Of a stretch of DNA of 64,000 nt, positions 1-9,453 are shown piece by piece. Source of the DNA: Nocardia australiensis (GTDB taxonomy: Bacteria; Actinomycetota; Actinomycetes; Mycobacteriales; Mycobacteriaceae); assembly GCF_020733705.1 (NCBI RefSeq), contig NZ_JAJFZM010000004.1, forward strand, positions 124,001 through 188,000. The letters are read 5' to 3'. The notes below the pieces were generated by a model. It was not told where the DNA came from. It ran no database searches and saw only the letters and a list, made by a program, of their open reading frames with translations. Position 1 is the first letter of the stretch. Each line of letters starts with the position of its first letter. Position numbers and translations under genes: made by a program.

Positions 1-80
1 TCGGGTTCCGCGTCGAGCAGTCCCTGTACGACCCGTCGCCCCAGAAAACCGGTGCCGCCCGTAACGATGTAAGTAGCCAT
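1..80 (-). CDS. NAD(P)-dependent epimerase/short-chain dehydrogenase, N-terminal part
   Basis: Only the first 26 codons lie in the window; the gene runs off the left edge. They read MATYIVTGGTGFLGRR and then VVQGLLDAEP. The TGGTGFLG run is the glycine-rich nucleotide-binding loop of extended SDR proteins (epimerases, 3-beta-HSD and fatty acyl reductases). The ATG at 78-80 is the obvious start because the Rossmann beta-strand begins at residue 3. The family is clear but substrate cannot be assigned from this piece. Confidence 0.8.
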   Translation of the reverse strand, partial: MATYIVTGGTGFLGRRVVQGLLDAEP

Positions 81-635
81 CGCCCTCTCCAGCTGTAGCT
101 CGAACCCTGTTGTCACACAACGCTCATCCGGCATGCAGCAGTGGATGCGGACTTCGATGAGTCGGCCCCCGATTGTTAGCGGTCGGACCGAAGTAGGAAC
201 ATCTTCGTCCTGACTTATAGACAACTGTAATGGGTTCGATGTTGCCGGAGCAAACTTATCGAGGGCAGTGTGGCTGTGGGGATCGTCACCGTCGGTGCAG
301 GTCAAAGGGTATGTGTTACATAGATTTTCGGTTACCTGAAGTTCGAAGTGGTGCTTGTCCAGAGCTGTGAGGCTGTCGCAGCCGCGGAGTCCGTTCGGTT
401 GCTGATCCATTGCGCGCACCGACCGTCGGCCCAGATCGTGGTCATCTTCGCGTTGTCGGTGGTCGGCATGCTGGAACGTGTCATCGTGGGGGGAGCAAGG
501 GGGATGCCTCGCGGTACCGATGGATGACCTGATCGACTACTGCACGAACTTCGCGGGGCCGCACTGCGAGCCAGGTACTCCGGCCAGATCACCCAGCGCG
601 CAGGGGATTAGCCGACGAACTCGTCGGATGCCGAA
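81..635. other. Intergenic, nothing recognised
   Basis: About 555 bp between the divergently reading edge gene and the 3' end of the heme oxygenase gene. Short open frames exist on both strands but none has a ribosome-binding site plus a recognisable fold. The part next to position 80 should carry the promoter of the epimerase-like gene. Confidence 0.5.
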
Positions 636-1316
636 TCAGGACGGACGCCGAGCCGGGAACTCGGCGGCCAGTTCCTGGAATACCGCGGTGTTCATAGCGA
701 AGGCCCGCTGGCCCTCGTCGAGCACCCGGCGCCGCTCGAGATCGTCGAGCGGCAGTTGATCCAGCAGTGCGCGGTATTCGCGTTTGAAAGCGGCGGGATT
801 GCCTACCGCGTCGAAGACGTAGAAGCGCACTCCGTCGCCGCGATGCGGCAGATCCCAGAGCTTTTCGGCGGTACCCCGGATGACCTGACCGCCGGACAGA
901 TCGCCGAGATACCGGGTGTAGTGATGCGCGATGTAGCCCGCGGGCCAGTCGCGGGCGCACTCATCGATGCGGGCGGCGTAGGCGGTGGTCGCGGGCAGCG
1001 CCTCCAGGCTCGCACGCCAATCCGCGCCGATCAAATGGGTCAGATCGCGCTCCAGTTCGGCGCTCCTCGCCAGTTCGGTGCGAATGAACGGACCGGCGAT
1101 CGGATCGTCGGCCAGGCTTTCCCAGCGCCCTTCGAGGGCCTGGTAGATGAACCAGAGCTGGCCGGTATAGCGATGGTAGGAATCCACGCCGAGCTCGCCA
1201 CCGAGCATGTCGCTCATGAACCGGGAGTTCTCGGCCTCGGTGTGTTGCTGCTGGGTGGCGGTACGGATCGCGGTCGAGAACGGTGTTGCGTCCGCCGAGG
1301 GAACTGTGTCCGACAT
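636..1316 (-). CDS. Heme oxygenase (biliverdin-producing)
   Basis: A 226-residue protein of the HO-1/HmuO family, which opens heme with O2 and an electron donor to give biliverdin, CO and Fe2+. The proximal heme ligand is His25 in QQQHTEAEN, and the distal helix carries the family signature GDLSGGQ (residues 138-144) with the Asp that organises the water network. Length and both helices are complete. I chose ATG 1316 because GAGGTGG lies eight bases upstream; a GTG four codons earlier (1328) overlaps that site. It is a cytosolic enzyme that probably recovers iron from host or environmental heme. No heme transporter gene is next to it and no iron box was seen in front of it. Confidence 0.93.
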   Translation of the reverse strand: MSDTVPSADATPFSTAIRTATQQQHTEAENSRFMSDMLGGELGVDSYHRYTGQLWFIYQALEGRWESLADDPIAGPFIRTELARSAELERDLTHLIGADWRASLEALPATTAYAARIDECARDWPAGYIAHHYTRYLGDLSGGQVIRGTAEKLWDLPHRGDGVRFYVFDAVGNPAAFKREYRALLDQLPLDDLERRRVLDEGQRAFAMNTAVFQELAAEFPARRPS

Positions 1317-1386
1317 ATCCGAAACCACCTCGCTATCTGGTGCTGAGCTGTTGATTGCCCTAACTAACCGGAACGACGATACCGGT

Positions 1387-2961
1387 TCACGGTCGTGGTC
1401 GCACCCGTGTTCCGCGCAATGCGGCGCGGAATCCGCGATCGGCGCGGCGACGGCGCACGATCGGCCGGCGCAATGAGCCGAAGCGGCTCAGGATCCGCGG
1501 CCTGCGCGCCGTGCGGTCGACCCACTCGCCGAGCGTCACCCCCGCGGCCAATGCGCAACCAACGCCGATGGCCGCCAACAGTTGGTTGGCTCCTATCAAT
1601 AGTTCGTCATAGAGGACCGCGTACAACCCGCGATACACCTTGAGGCCGGGCAGCAGCGGCGTGATGCCCGCGACCGCGACGACCAGTGGGGGAGTCAACG
1701 CCCGCCGCGCCATCAGACCACCGGCCAGGCCGACCAGGGTTGCGGCGACACCGGAGGACACCACCGGTCCGAAACCCGTTTGCTGCACCACGAGAAAGCA
1801 GATGGTGCCCGCCGCACCACTGCACGCGGCGGCGGCCAGCGCCCGGCGCTCGGCGTAGCAGGCCAATGCGAACGCCAGTGCGGCCACCGCGCCCGCGAGC
1901 AATTTGATCGGCAGATCGGTAATGGTGCGACTATCCAGATAGACCGGCGGGATCGTGGCACCGACGACATAGCCGATACGCAGTGCCACGGCGATACCCG
2001 CGATGATGGCGCCGGTCATCATCACCACCTCGAGCATGCGTGCCGCCGCTGTGATCGGTGCGCCGGTGATGGCGTCCTGTACCGAACCGACCAGCTGTAA
2101 TCCACTGAGCAGCACGGTGATTCCGGCGGCGATGATCAGCGTCGGGTCGACGTCGATATTCAGCGGCCCGGCGAGGGTGGCCAGCCCGACGGCGGGGGTG
2201 GCGGCGATGACACCGCCGACCATGTGCTGGAAGAAGAAGGGCAGGCCGATGCGATTGAGCACGCGATTGACCCGGTCGATCGCCAGTGTGGTGGCGAAAC
2301 TTATCGTGGCGACCAGGACACCGGCGCCGAGTAGGGCCGCGATCGCCGCGGCCATGAGCGACCAGCCGAACGTTGCGACCCAGCGGTTGTAGGGGTGCGG
2401 CGCCGAGGTGATGACATCCAGCGCGGCCCGCGCGTCGTCGGGTGCGACGACCTCGTTGCGGATGCGGCGAGTCAGTCGGTCCACCGCGGCGAGCCGAGTG
2501 AAATCCAGTGCGCGGTAGCGCACGATGCGCATGGTGCTGGCTGGTGGTAGCTGCGGGCCTCGGTCGGCCCAGATCGTGATCGCGTCATAGGTGACGTCGA
2601 CGCTGCAGCGCGACAGCCCGTAGGTGGCGGCAATGAACCGCACCTGGGTGGTCGTATCGCCGACGCTGGTGCCCGACGCGAGCACGACCTCGCCGACCCG
2701 CACGGCCAAATCGAGCACCTCGGCGACGGCGGCGTCGTCGGTGAGATCGATCGGCTGCAGCGGTGTCGGCGCCGCGACGATGGTGTCGGCGGTGGCCTGC
2801 CGGTCGGCGACGAGCCTGCCGATGGCATTGGTAGCCATGGGTATTCGCAACGCGCGGCGCAATCGCCGCCTGCCGCGCCGTTCTTCGTCCAGCGGCGGGT
2901 TCGTATCGTCTCCCCTCGCGAGTGCGTCTATAACCATGCCCGCGAACCTAGTCATCTTCAC
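1387..2961 (-). CDS. thrE: Threonine/serine exporter family membrane protein (ThrE-like)
   Basis: A 524-residue membrane protein with the two-module ThrE layout: a cytoplasmic N-terminal domain (about residues 70-185, containing GLSRCSVDVTYDAITI) and about ten hydrophobic segments to the C terminus, including VVVAVAGITPLLPGLKVYRG. In Corynebacterium glutamicum ThrE (about 490 residues) exports L-threonine and L-serine using the proton gradient. The family call is firm, the substrate is inferred. The start could be GTG 2961 or ATG 2955 or 2937; all precede the arginine-rich stretch before residue 45. The gene sits alone between heme oxygenase and an oppositely oriented oxidoreductase, with a short shared upstream region. 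Confidence 0.85.
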   Translation of the reverse strand: MKMTRFAGMVIDALARGDDTNPPLDEERRGRRRLRRALRIPMATNAIGRLVADRQATADTIVAAPTPLQPIDLTDDAAVAEVLDLAVRVGEVVLASGTSVGDTTTQVRFIAATYGLSRCSVDVTYDAITIWADRGPQLPPASTMRIVRYRALDFTRLAAVDRLTRRIRNEVVAPDDARAALDVITSAPHPYNRWVATFGWSLMAAAIAALLGAGVLVATISFATTLAIDRVNRVLNRIGLPFFFQHMVGGVIAATPAVGLATLAGPLNIDVDPTLIIAAGITVLLSGLQLVGSVQDAITGAPITAAARMLEVVMMTGAIIAGIAVALRIGYVVGATIPPVYLDSRTITDLPIKLLAGAVAALAFALACYAERRALAAAACSGAAGTICFLVVQQTGFGPVVSSGVAATLVGLAGGLMARRALTPPLVVAVAGITPLLPGLKVYRGLYAVLYDELLIGANQLLAAIGVGCALAAGVTLGEWVDRTARRPRILSRFGSLRRPIVRRRRADRGFRAALRGTRVRPRP

Positions 2962-3053
2962 GCGTCGGCGTCACCCGAGCTGTTCGGAGGTGGGCGTGTC
3001 GATCGGCCCCATGTGATAGAACTTGTTCTAGTTCGGCGATGGGAGAGGGTACG

Positions 3054-3908
3054 GTGCGGTACGGAATTGTGTTGTTTACCAGCGACCGGGGCATAACGCC
3101 CGCCGATGCGGCCGCGGCCGCCGAGCAGGCCGGCTTCGACTCGTTCTATGTGCCGGAACACACCCATATTCCGGTGGTCCGGGCCGCCGCGCATCCGCGT
3201 ACCGGAGACGCGAGCCTGCCTGACGACCGATACCTGCGCACCCTCGATCCCTGGGTCGCGCTCGGTACAGCCGCCGCGGTGACCAGCCGGATCACCCTGT
3301 CCACCGCGGTGGCGCTGCCTGCCGAACATCACCCGATCACCCTCGCCAAGACCCTCGCGTCGCTGGATCACCTCTCCGGCGGCCGGGTGAGCCTCGGTGT
3401 CGGATTCGGTTGGAATACCGACGAACTCGCCCACCACGGCGTGCCCGCGAACAAGCGCCGCACGGTTTTGCGCGAGCATCTCGATGCCATGCGGGCCATC
3501 TGGTCGGAAGAAGAAGCCAGCTTCGAGGGGCAGTTCGTGAACTTCGGTCCGAGCTGGTCGTGGCCGAAACCGGTACAGAAGAACATTCCGGTGATTCTCG
3601 GCGCGGCGGGTACCGAGCAGTCCTTCACCTGGCTGGCGAAGAATGCCGACGGCTGGCTCACCACGCCGACCGAGGACGGTCTGGGCACGAAGATCGAACT
3701 GCTGCACCGTGTTTGGCGCGAGCACAATCGAGCGGGCAACCCGGAGATCATCGCGCTCGCCGGTCGGTATGACGCGCCCCAGTTGGCGCAATGGGCCGAA
3801 TATGGCGTTACCGAGGCGGTTTTCGGCCTCCCGGACCGCGACGCCGACGATGTCCGGGGGTATCTCACGCGACTGGCGGGCAAGCTCGGTATCGACTCGT
3901 CTCGCTGA
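3054..3908 (+). CDS. LLM-class F420-dependent oxidoreductase
   Basis: A 284-residue luciferase-like (bacterial luciferase-fold TIM barrel) protein. Features seen: the N-terminal strand MRYGIVLFTSDRGI, the loop FYVPEHTHIP, the run LSGGRVSLGVGFGWNTDEL typical of F420-using LLM subfamilies in actinobacteria, and the C-terminal QWAEYGVTEAVFGLP. It should transfer hydride to or from F420 on an unknown small molecule. GTG 3054 is preferred because GGGAGAGGG ends four bases upstream; an in-frame ATG at 3039 lies inside that ribosome-binding stretch. The gene converges with the VWA gene and a shared terminator separates them. Confidence 0.88.
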   Translation: MRYGIVLFTSDRGITPADAAAAAEQAGFDSFYVPEHTHIPVVRAAAHPRTGDASLPDDRYLRTLDPWVALGTAAAVTSRITLSTAVALPAEHHPITLAKTLASLDHLSGGRVSLGVGFGWNTDELAHHGVPANKRRTVLREHLDAMRAIWSEEEASFEGQFVNFGPSWSWPKPVQKNIPVILGAAGTEQSFTWLAKNADGWLTTPTEDGLGTKIELLHRVWREHNRAGNPEIIALAGRYDAPQLAQWAEYGVTEAVFGLPDRDADDVRGYLTRLAGKLGIDSSR

Positions 3909-3964
3909 GGTCCTCGATCCACCGCACCCCGCATCGCCTCGGGTGCGAGGCACTACCTGGACCG

Positions 3965-4005
3965 CCGCACGCCGCACAGAATCGTTGACTCTGTGCGGCG
4001 TGCGG
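3965..4005. terminator. Bidirectional hairpin terminator
   Basis: Perfect 16-bp inverted repeat (3965-3980 pairing with 3990-4005) around a 9-nt loop, between the converging LLM oxidoreductase and VWA genes. The arms contain GCCGCACAGA and TCTGTGCGGC. There is no long T-run, which is usual for actinobacterial hairpin terminators. Confidence 0.8.
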
Positions 4006-4008
4006 TAT

Positions 4009-5931
4009 TCAGCCGCGCCTTCTGCGCGCGAGCAGCCAGCCGGTGAGCACACTGAGCACGGCGATGACGGCAGCACCGGCGATCGCCGCGACGATCAGCG
4101 TCGACGACGAGTCGCTGTCGCTCGACGCACTGGCCGAACTCTGGGGAGTGTGCCCGTCACCGGATTTGCCGCCACCCGTTGGGGTGGTGGCGTTCTCGGC
4201 GAAAATCCCGTTGTCGGCGGTGGTCGAATACGTCGGACCGCTCTCGGTTTTTCCGCCGACAGTCAGATCCAGCTTGATCTGCACCGGTAGGTCCTCGCCC
4301 GCAGCGGAGGTGGAACCGAGCTTGACCGCGATGTAGTACCAACCCGCGAGGGATTGCTTGCGGTTTTCGATGGTGTCGGATGTGCGGTTGCTGTAGCGGA
4401 TCGGCACGGTGGCGAGCGCGTCCTTGTTCGAGGGCAACACATCGTCGGTGCCGACGTACGCCCCGAAATCCGAGTCGATCTCCTCGCGGGCAGGTGTGTA
4501 GAGGGTGGTGCGGATATTGGAGATGTTCTCCACCCCACGGCCACCGTTCGCGCCGTAATGCACGCGATATGCCAGCCCCTGTCCCCAGTTCAGCTTGACC
4601 CGGTAGAAGACGAACTCACCCGGCCGGACCGTGTCGGTGTAGCGACCGCTGCCATCGAGAGTAGACGCGACATTGAAGGATCCGCCGCCGGATACAGCGG
4701 TGCCCGTGCCGGTGGGTTCGGCGAAGGTCAGCGGTCGCGCGACAGCGGCGGGGCCGGGATTGGTGACGCCGGGCTCTATGCCGACGAGCAATTCGATCGG
4801 GAGCCGCTCCGGTACGCCATCGGAGACACTGGCCCATTTCGGTGCGAAGTAGTAGCGGCCGCCGCCCTTGCATTTGTCGGCGCTAGTGTTTTTGCCATCG
4901 CGTTGCTCGGTCGCGCCGTCGAAGGTCTCGGCAACGGTGAGCGCGGCGCCACCACTGGATGAGGTCACCTGCTCGAATTCGAATTTGTTGCAGTCGTGCC
5001 CGTCCGCGCCGTAGATCCGCACTTCGAGAACGTTGTTGTCGCGGGCGGGATTGACGTTGGGCAGGCGGGGAAACGAGATGGTGCCGCTGAAGTACGCCGT
5101 GGCGCCGTCGGGGACGTCGACCGCGTAGTAGCGGGTCTCCTTCTGGCCGATGGTGTCGAGGTATTGACCAGGTGTCGCCACCGGGGCGGTTTCGTAGGTG
5201 GGTGTGCCCGAGATGGGTGTCCCCGCCGCCTTGTAGTTGCGTAACGCGGCGGCGGTGACCCGTGGCAGGGTGCGCTCCAGGGCGGGTCCGTCCGCCGCGT
5301 CGGTATAGGTGCCGCCGGTGGCCTGTGCCATGCAGGTGAGCTGGGCGCGGGCCTTGGCGTCCACCGCGAAGCCGATGGCGTGCATCACCATGTCGACGCC
5401 CTGTTGCTTCAATTCCCTTGCCACTTCGCACGGATCGGGCGGTGCGCAGGTGTCGTCGCCGTCGGAGACCAGCACGATCGACCGTGGCCCGGAATTCGGG
5501 AGGGCGGCGGCCGCCTGGCGCAATGCGGTGCCCATGGGCGTCCAGCCACTGGCCTCGATGCCGTCGACCGCGGTGCCGAGGGCGGACCTGTCCAGGGTTT
5601 CGGGCTTGTGCAGTACCTGGACGTCACGGCAGCCGACGGCCTTGTCCGCTTCGCTGTTGCCGGTACCGGTGCCGTACACGGTCAGCCCTACCTTGGATTC
5701 GGCGGGCGCCGCGTCGACGAAGGTATGAACGGCGTTCTTGGCCGCTTCCATCATCGTGCCCGCCGGATCGGGACGCTGCATGGAGCCGGAGGCATCCAGG
5801 ATGAGCATGGTCGGTGCGTACTGCGGGGCCTGCTCGGAGCTCTCCTGCGCCTGTGCGGGTAGGGCGGCGACCGAAAGGCTGGTTAGGCCGACCGCTACCA
5901 CCGCGGTCAGCCGTCTGGAAAATCTCGACAT
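4009..5931 (-). CDS. Secreted, membrane-anchored VWA-domain protein
   Basis: A 640-residue protein with a Sec signal peptide ending near PAQAQE (residue about 29), a von Willebrand factor A domain with an intact metal-binding MIDAS (DASGSM, TPMGTAL, SDGDDTC), a long beta-rich ectodomain with many paired cysteines, a Ser/Thr/Asp-rich stalk near residue 600, and one C-terminal membrane helix followed by RRRRG. Topology is therefore outside the membrane with a short basic tail in the cytosol. A role in binding a partner at the envelope is inferred; the partner is unknown. ATG 5931 follows GAGGA. The gene is monocistronic. Confidence 0.85.
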   Translation of the reverse strand: MSRFSRRLTAVVAVGLTSLSVAALPAQAQESSEQAPQYAPTMLILDASGSMQRPDPAGTMMEAAKNAVHTFVDAAPAESKVGLTVYGTGTGNSEADKAVGCRDVQVLHKPETLDRSALGTAVDGIEASGWTPMGTALRQAAAALPNSGPRSIVLVSDGDDTCAPPDPCEVARELKQQGVDMVMHAIGFAVDAKARAQLTCMAQATGGTYTDAADGPALERTLPRVTAAALRNYKAAGTPISGTPTYETAPVATPGQYLDTIGQKETRYYAVDVPDGATAYFSGTISFPRLPNVNPARDNNVLEVRIYGADGHDCNKFEFEQVTSSSGGAALTVAETFDGATEQRDGKNTSADKCKGGGRYYFAPKWASVSDGVPERLPIELLVGIEPGVTNPGPAAVARPLTFAEPTGTGTAVSGGGSFNVASTLDGSGRYTDTVRPGEFVFYRVKLNWGQGLAYRVHYGANGGRGVENISNIRTTLYTPAREEIDSDFGAYVGTDDVLPSNKDALATVPIRYSNRTSDTIENRKQSLAGWYYIAVKLGSTSAAGEDLPVQIKLDLTVGGKTESGPTYSTTADNGIFAENATTPTGGGKSGDGHTPQSSASASSDSDSSSTLIVAAIAGAAVIAVLSVLTGWLLARRRRG

Positions 5932-6087
5932 GGTCCTCGTCTGCTTGTCTCGCGCTGTTGTGTTGTCTCGCGCTGTTGTGCGAATCGGACACTACCTACA
6001 AATGCGATGCGGTGTCTTTGCTGAGTGTTCCCAACAGCAGCTCGGCAGGTGCGAGCACAAGCCGCCGCGTTCACTCAACCGGCATGC

Positions 6088-6128
6088 CACGGCCCCGCCG
6101 GGAGTCGGCAACTCCGGGCGGGGCCGTG
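6088..6128 (-). terminator. Hairpin terminator after the ABC exporter operon
   Basis: 18-bp inverted repeat with one mismatch (6088-6105 with 6111-6128), five-base loop, arms rich in GGCCCCGCC. It lies just downstream of the permease stop codon and ends the TetR-ATPase-permease operon. Confidence 0.75.
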
Positions 6129-6135
6129 TTTCGAG

Positions 6136-7770
6136 TCAGCGCAGATCGCGTCGGCGGAACGCGACGACACCGACCGCGAGCAGCACCGCGGCGATGGCGA
6201 GTAACCAAAGCACCGGGGCGGCCTCGAATGGTGAACCGGGCAGCTTCGGCGGATGCGTGAACGGAACGAGGTCGCGGACCCACTGCGGCAACCCGTCGAG
6301 CGAGCCGACGATGAAGATCAAGATCATGACGCTCAGCACACCCCAGGCAACCGGTGTATAGCGCGGCACGATCCCATAGATCGCCACCGTGATCCCGGTC
6401 AGCACCCATACGGCGGGCAATTGGACCGCCGCGGCGCCGAGCGAGCCGCCGAGCTTGCCCGCCATATCGCCGTCCACCGCGCCGTAGACGGTCCCGATCG
6501 CCAAGCCGGCCACGACCAGGATGACCGCCGGTCCCAGCAGCGCGAAACCGATGTGGCTCAGTGCGTATCGTTCCCGGCTCACCGATCCGGCCAGGGTGGC
6601 CTCGGCGCGCTGGCTGGATTCCTCCTCGTGCAGCCGTAGCACGGCGGAGATGGAATACGCCGTCGACGCGATCGCGAGGATGGACACCGCGAAGGTGACG
6701 AAGGAGTCCTGCAGCACATCGGTGCCGCCCATCCTGGCCATTATGTCGAGGATCTGCTGGCTGTCCTCGAGCATTTTGCTCACGCTGGTGATGGCACTGC
6801 CCATCAGCAATCCGTAGAGCAGGAATCCGATCGACCAGGCCAGCAGTGTGCCGCGCTGTAGTCGCCAGGCCAGGCCCGCCGGGCCGGACAGTGTGGGTGC
6901 CGCGACTGGTGGTCCGGGGCGTTCGGTCAGCAGCCCCGAACCGGTATCGCGGTGGCGCAGTAGCGAATACGCCGCGACGATGCTCAGCACCGCGACTGCG
7001 ATCAACGGCGCGAGCACCCACCAGCGCTCGCCCGCGTAGGGCCGCATATTGATGCACCAACCCAGCGGTGAAAACCACGACACCACACCGTTTCCGGCGT
7101 CGCCGACCGCCCGCAACGCGAACGCGGTGCCGAGCGCGGCGAACGCCACACCCCGCGCGACCCGCGCGCCTACACTCACCTGCGCGGCCACTGCGGCAAC
7201 GCCGGCCCATAGCAGTCCGGAGGATCCGAGGGTGGCGCCGTAGGCCAGCGAACCGGCGGCGGGGAGGTCACTGCCGTACAGCGTGAGGGCACTGATGATT
7301 CCGGAGATTACGCAGCCCGCGCCGGTCATTACCAAGGCGGCGGTGAGGCCGGCGAAGCGGCCGATGCTGGTGGCGCCAACCAACTCCGCGCGACCGGTCT
7401 CCTCCTCGACCCGGGTGTGCCGGATGACGGTGAGGATGGTCGCGATCGCGATGATCGCGTAAAACGGTCCGGCCTTCCACAATCCGATGGAACCCAGTTC
7501 GGTACTGAACACTGGCCCGTACATGGCGATCAGCGCCGGGCTGTTCATGATGGACGTCGCGTAGGTGTCGAGTTGGGCCTGGGTGTCGTAGACGCTCTTG
7601 GTGCTCGCGACATAAAAGGCAGGCAGCAGTCCGAAGGCGAGTACCCACAGCGGCAGGACAATTCGATCGCGCCGTAGATACAGCCGCAGCAGCTGGGCGG
7701 TGCCTGCGAAGTCGGCGGAGCCGCGCGCGGCCGGAGCGGCGTAGTGCCTGCCGACGGTGGCGGTGGTCAT
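6136..7770 (-). CDS. ABC exporter permease (tetronasin/polyketide-antibiotic exporter type)
   Basis: A 544-residue integral membrane protein with about twelve hydrophobic helices arranged as two halves, as in the large permeases paired with one ATPase in tetronasin-type exporters. Its ATG overlaps the stop of the ATPase gene by four bases (ATGA), so the two are translationally coupled and probably form one complex. The charged segment TRVEEETGRAELVGAT in the first half is typical of this permease family. Export of a lipophilic drug or secondary metabolite is inferred from family and from the TetR gene upstream. Confidence 0.88.
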   Translation of the reverse strand: MTTATVGRHYAAPAARGSADFAGTAQLLRLYLRRDRIVLPLWVLAFGLLPAFYVASTKSVYDTQAQLDTYATSIMNSPALIAMYGPVFSTELGSIGLWKAGPFYAIIAIATILTVIRHTRVEEETGRAELVGATSIGRFAGLTAALVMTGAGCVISGIISALTLYGSDLPAAGSLAYGATLGSSGLLWAGVAAVAAQVSVGARVARGVAFAALGTAFALRAVGDAGNGVVSWFSPLGWCINMRPYAGERWWVLAPLIAVAVLSIVAAYSLLRHRDTGSGLLTERPGPPVAAPTLSGPAGLAWRLQRGTLLAWSIGFLLYGLLMGSAITSVSKMLEDSQQILDIMARMGGTDVLQDSFVTFAVSILAIASTAYSISAVLRLHEEESSQRAEATLAGSVSRERYALSHIGFALLGPAVILVVAGLAIGTVYGAVDGDMAGKLGGSLGAAAVQLPAVWVLTGITVAIYGIVPRYTPVAWGVLSVMILIFIVGSLDGLPQWVRDLVPFTHPPKLPGSPFEAAPVLWLLAIAAVLLAVGVVAFRRRDLR

Positions 7771-8705
7771 GCCCGCACCTTCTCTCCGGACTGCGTGGTG
7801 GCGGACTGCGCGCTGTCATCACCGACGTGGTAGTGCCGCAAGAAGAGTTCTTCCAACGTCGGTGGTGCGCTGGTCAGGCTGCGTACACCGGTGTCCCCGA
7901 GTACTCGGATCAGCTCGCCGAGATGCTCGCCCTCTACTTGGCAGCGCAGTGTCGAGCCGTCGAGCTCGATGTCCTCGACGCCAGGGATGCGGCTGAGATC
8001 GCCTGGGTCACCGAGCAATTCGGCCGTAATGGAGGTGCGCGACAGGTGTCGCATGTCCGACAGTGAGCCGCTCTCCACGGTGCGCCCCGCCCGGATGATC
8101 GTCACCCGATCACATAGCGCCTCCACCTCGGAGAGGATGTGGCTCGACAGCAGCACGGTGGCGCCGCGATCCTTCGCCTCCTGCACGCATTCGCGGAAAA
8201 CCCGCTCCATCAAGGGATCCAGGCCCGAGGTCGGCTCGTCGAGCAGCAGCAGCCGGACATCGGAGGCCAACGCGGAGATGAGCGCGACCTTCTGTCGGTT
8301 GCCCTTCGAATAGGTGCGTGCCTTCTTGCGGGGATCGAGGTCGAAGCGCTCGATGAGTTCGGTGCGCCGTCGCTCGTTGATTCCGCCGCGCATACGGGCG
8401 AGCAGGTCAACGGTCTCGCCGCCGGACAGTGACGGCCACAGCGTGACATCGCCTGGGACATAGGCCAGTTCGTGATGCAGGGCGACGGCATCGGTCCACG
8501 GGTCCCGGCCGAATAGTTCGACCTTGCCCGAGCTGGCCCGCAGAATCCCGAGCAGGGTCCGGATCGTGGTCGACTTGCCTGCCCCGTTGGGGCCGAGGAA
8601 GCCGTGGATCTCACCCTCGGTGACAGTCAGATTCAGCCCGTCGAGGGCGGCGACGTGTCCGAAGTTCTTGCGGAGATCATGAACTTCGATGATGTCGGAC
8701 ATCAT
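7767..8705 (-). CDS. ABC exporter ATP-binding protein
   Basis: A 312-residue ATPase with Walker A GPNGAGKST (residues 38-46), signature region YSKGNRQKV, Walker B LLLLDEPTSGLD and H-loop SSHILSEVE. The YSKGNRQ form of the signature is usual in DrrA/CcmA-type drug exporters. It is the middle gene of an operon with four-base overlaps on both sides: the TetR stop overlaps its start and its stop overlaps the permease start. It powers the adjacent permease. Confidence 0.93.
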   Translation of the reverse strand: MMSDIIEVHDLRKNFGHVAALDGLNLTVTEGEIHGFLGPNGAGKSTTIRTLLGILRASSGKVELFGRDPWTDAVALHHELAYVPGDVTLWPSLSGGETVDLLARMRGGINERRRTELIERFDLDPRKKARTYSKGNRQKVALISALASDVRLLLLDEPTSGLDPLMERVFRECVQEAKDRGATVLLSSHILSEVEALCDRVTIIRAGRTVESGSLSDMRHLSRTSITAELLGDPGDLSRIPGVEDIELDGSTLRCQVEGEHLGELIRVLGDTGVRSLTSAPPTLEELFLRHYHVGDDSAQSATTQSGEKVRA

Positions 8706-9355
8706 TTCTCCTTGTTGAGCGTGTCCAAAATCGTTGGGTCGGTGATCAATCCCTGGGTGTAGAACTCCAGGGCTGGAGGGGTGAGCTCGTCGGTGAGGTC
8801 GCGGACGAGCTTGCGGAAATCGAGCTTTTCGCCACCCCGCTGGTGCATCTGCACATAGAGCAGGGTGGCGCCGAGGTTGAGCATCATCAGGTATCTGGCG
8901 CGCGCGACCGGATCGCGACTCGGCTTGATGGCGCCCGCGTCGACACCGGCCTGGATGTAGACCACGGCGTCGGTGACCATATGTTCGAAGAGGGACTCCG
9001 CTAGTGGCCCGCCTGCTTGCAGACTGCGCACCATGTAAGCGACCAGAGGGCCGAATTCCTCGATTTCGGCCAGAGTGGCGAGCATGCCTTTCGCTATCGA
9101 CGGTTCGGTGATCGCGCTGGCCTCCTTGTCTCTGGTCAGCTCGAGTACCCGCTCGTCGCAGGCCGCACGCAGGCCGTCTTTGGAGCCGAAGTGGTGATTC
9201 ACCAATCCCGGTGAGACGCCTGCCGCGGCGGCGATGGCGCGGACTCCGACCTGGAATCCCTGCTCTCCGAACAGCTCGATCGCGGCGTCGCGAATACGAG
9301 CCGCGGTGGTCAGGTCCTTGGCGGATCCTTGCGATAGGGGGTCTCGGTTAAACAC
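8702..9355 (-). CDS. TetR-family repressor of the ABC exporter operon
   Basis: A 217-residue regulator with an N-terminal TetR helix-turn-helix (IRDAAIELFGEQGF, then AIAAAAGVSPGLVNHHFGSK) and a variable helical ligand-binding domain. It is the first gene of the operon and overlaps the ATPase gene by four bases. A 16-bp near-palindrome lies 12 bp upstream of its start, so it most likely represses its own operon and possibly the divergent acyl-CoA dehydrogenase gene. The inducer is unknown. Confidence 0.9.
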   Translation of the reverse strand: MFNRDPLSQGSAKDLTTAARIRDAAIELFGEQGFQVGVRAIAAAAGVSPGLVNHHFGSKDGLRAACDERVLELTRDKEASAITEPSIAKGMLATLAEIEEFGPLVAYMVRSLQAGGPLAESLFEHMVTDAVVYIQAGVDAGAIKPSRDPVARARYLMMLNLGATLLYVQMHQRGGEKLDFRKLVRDLTDELTPPALEFYTQGLITDPTILDTLNKEK

Positions 9356-9367
9356 ATGTGCAGTATA

Positions 9368-9383
9368 TTAAACGCTCGTTCAA
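9368..9383. promoter_or_regulatory. Probable TetR operator
   Basis: TTAAACGCTCGTTCAA reads almost the same on the other strand (only one outer pair and the central pair differ). It sits between the divergent TetR and acyl-CoA dehydrogenase starts, in an AT-rich island, which is the expected place and size for a TetR dimer site. Confidence 0.65.
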
Positions 9384-9453
9384 TCTGCTACAAGAGTTTC
9401 GCGACAGATGTCGTGTCACGGGTCCGGCCGAGCGATCCGGCTATCGTCGGGTT

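Noticed and set aside
2958..4076. 372-residue open frame on the minus strand
   Set aside because: It lies opposite the LLM oxidoreductase gene; the frame is open only because of the GC-rich third positions of that gene and has no recognisable domain.
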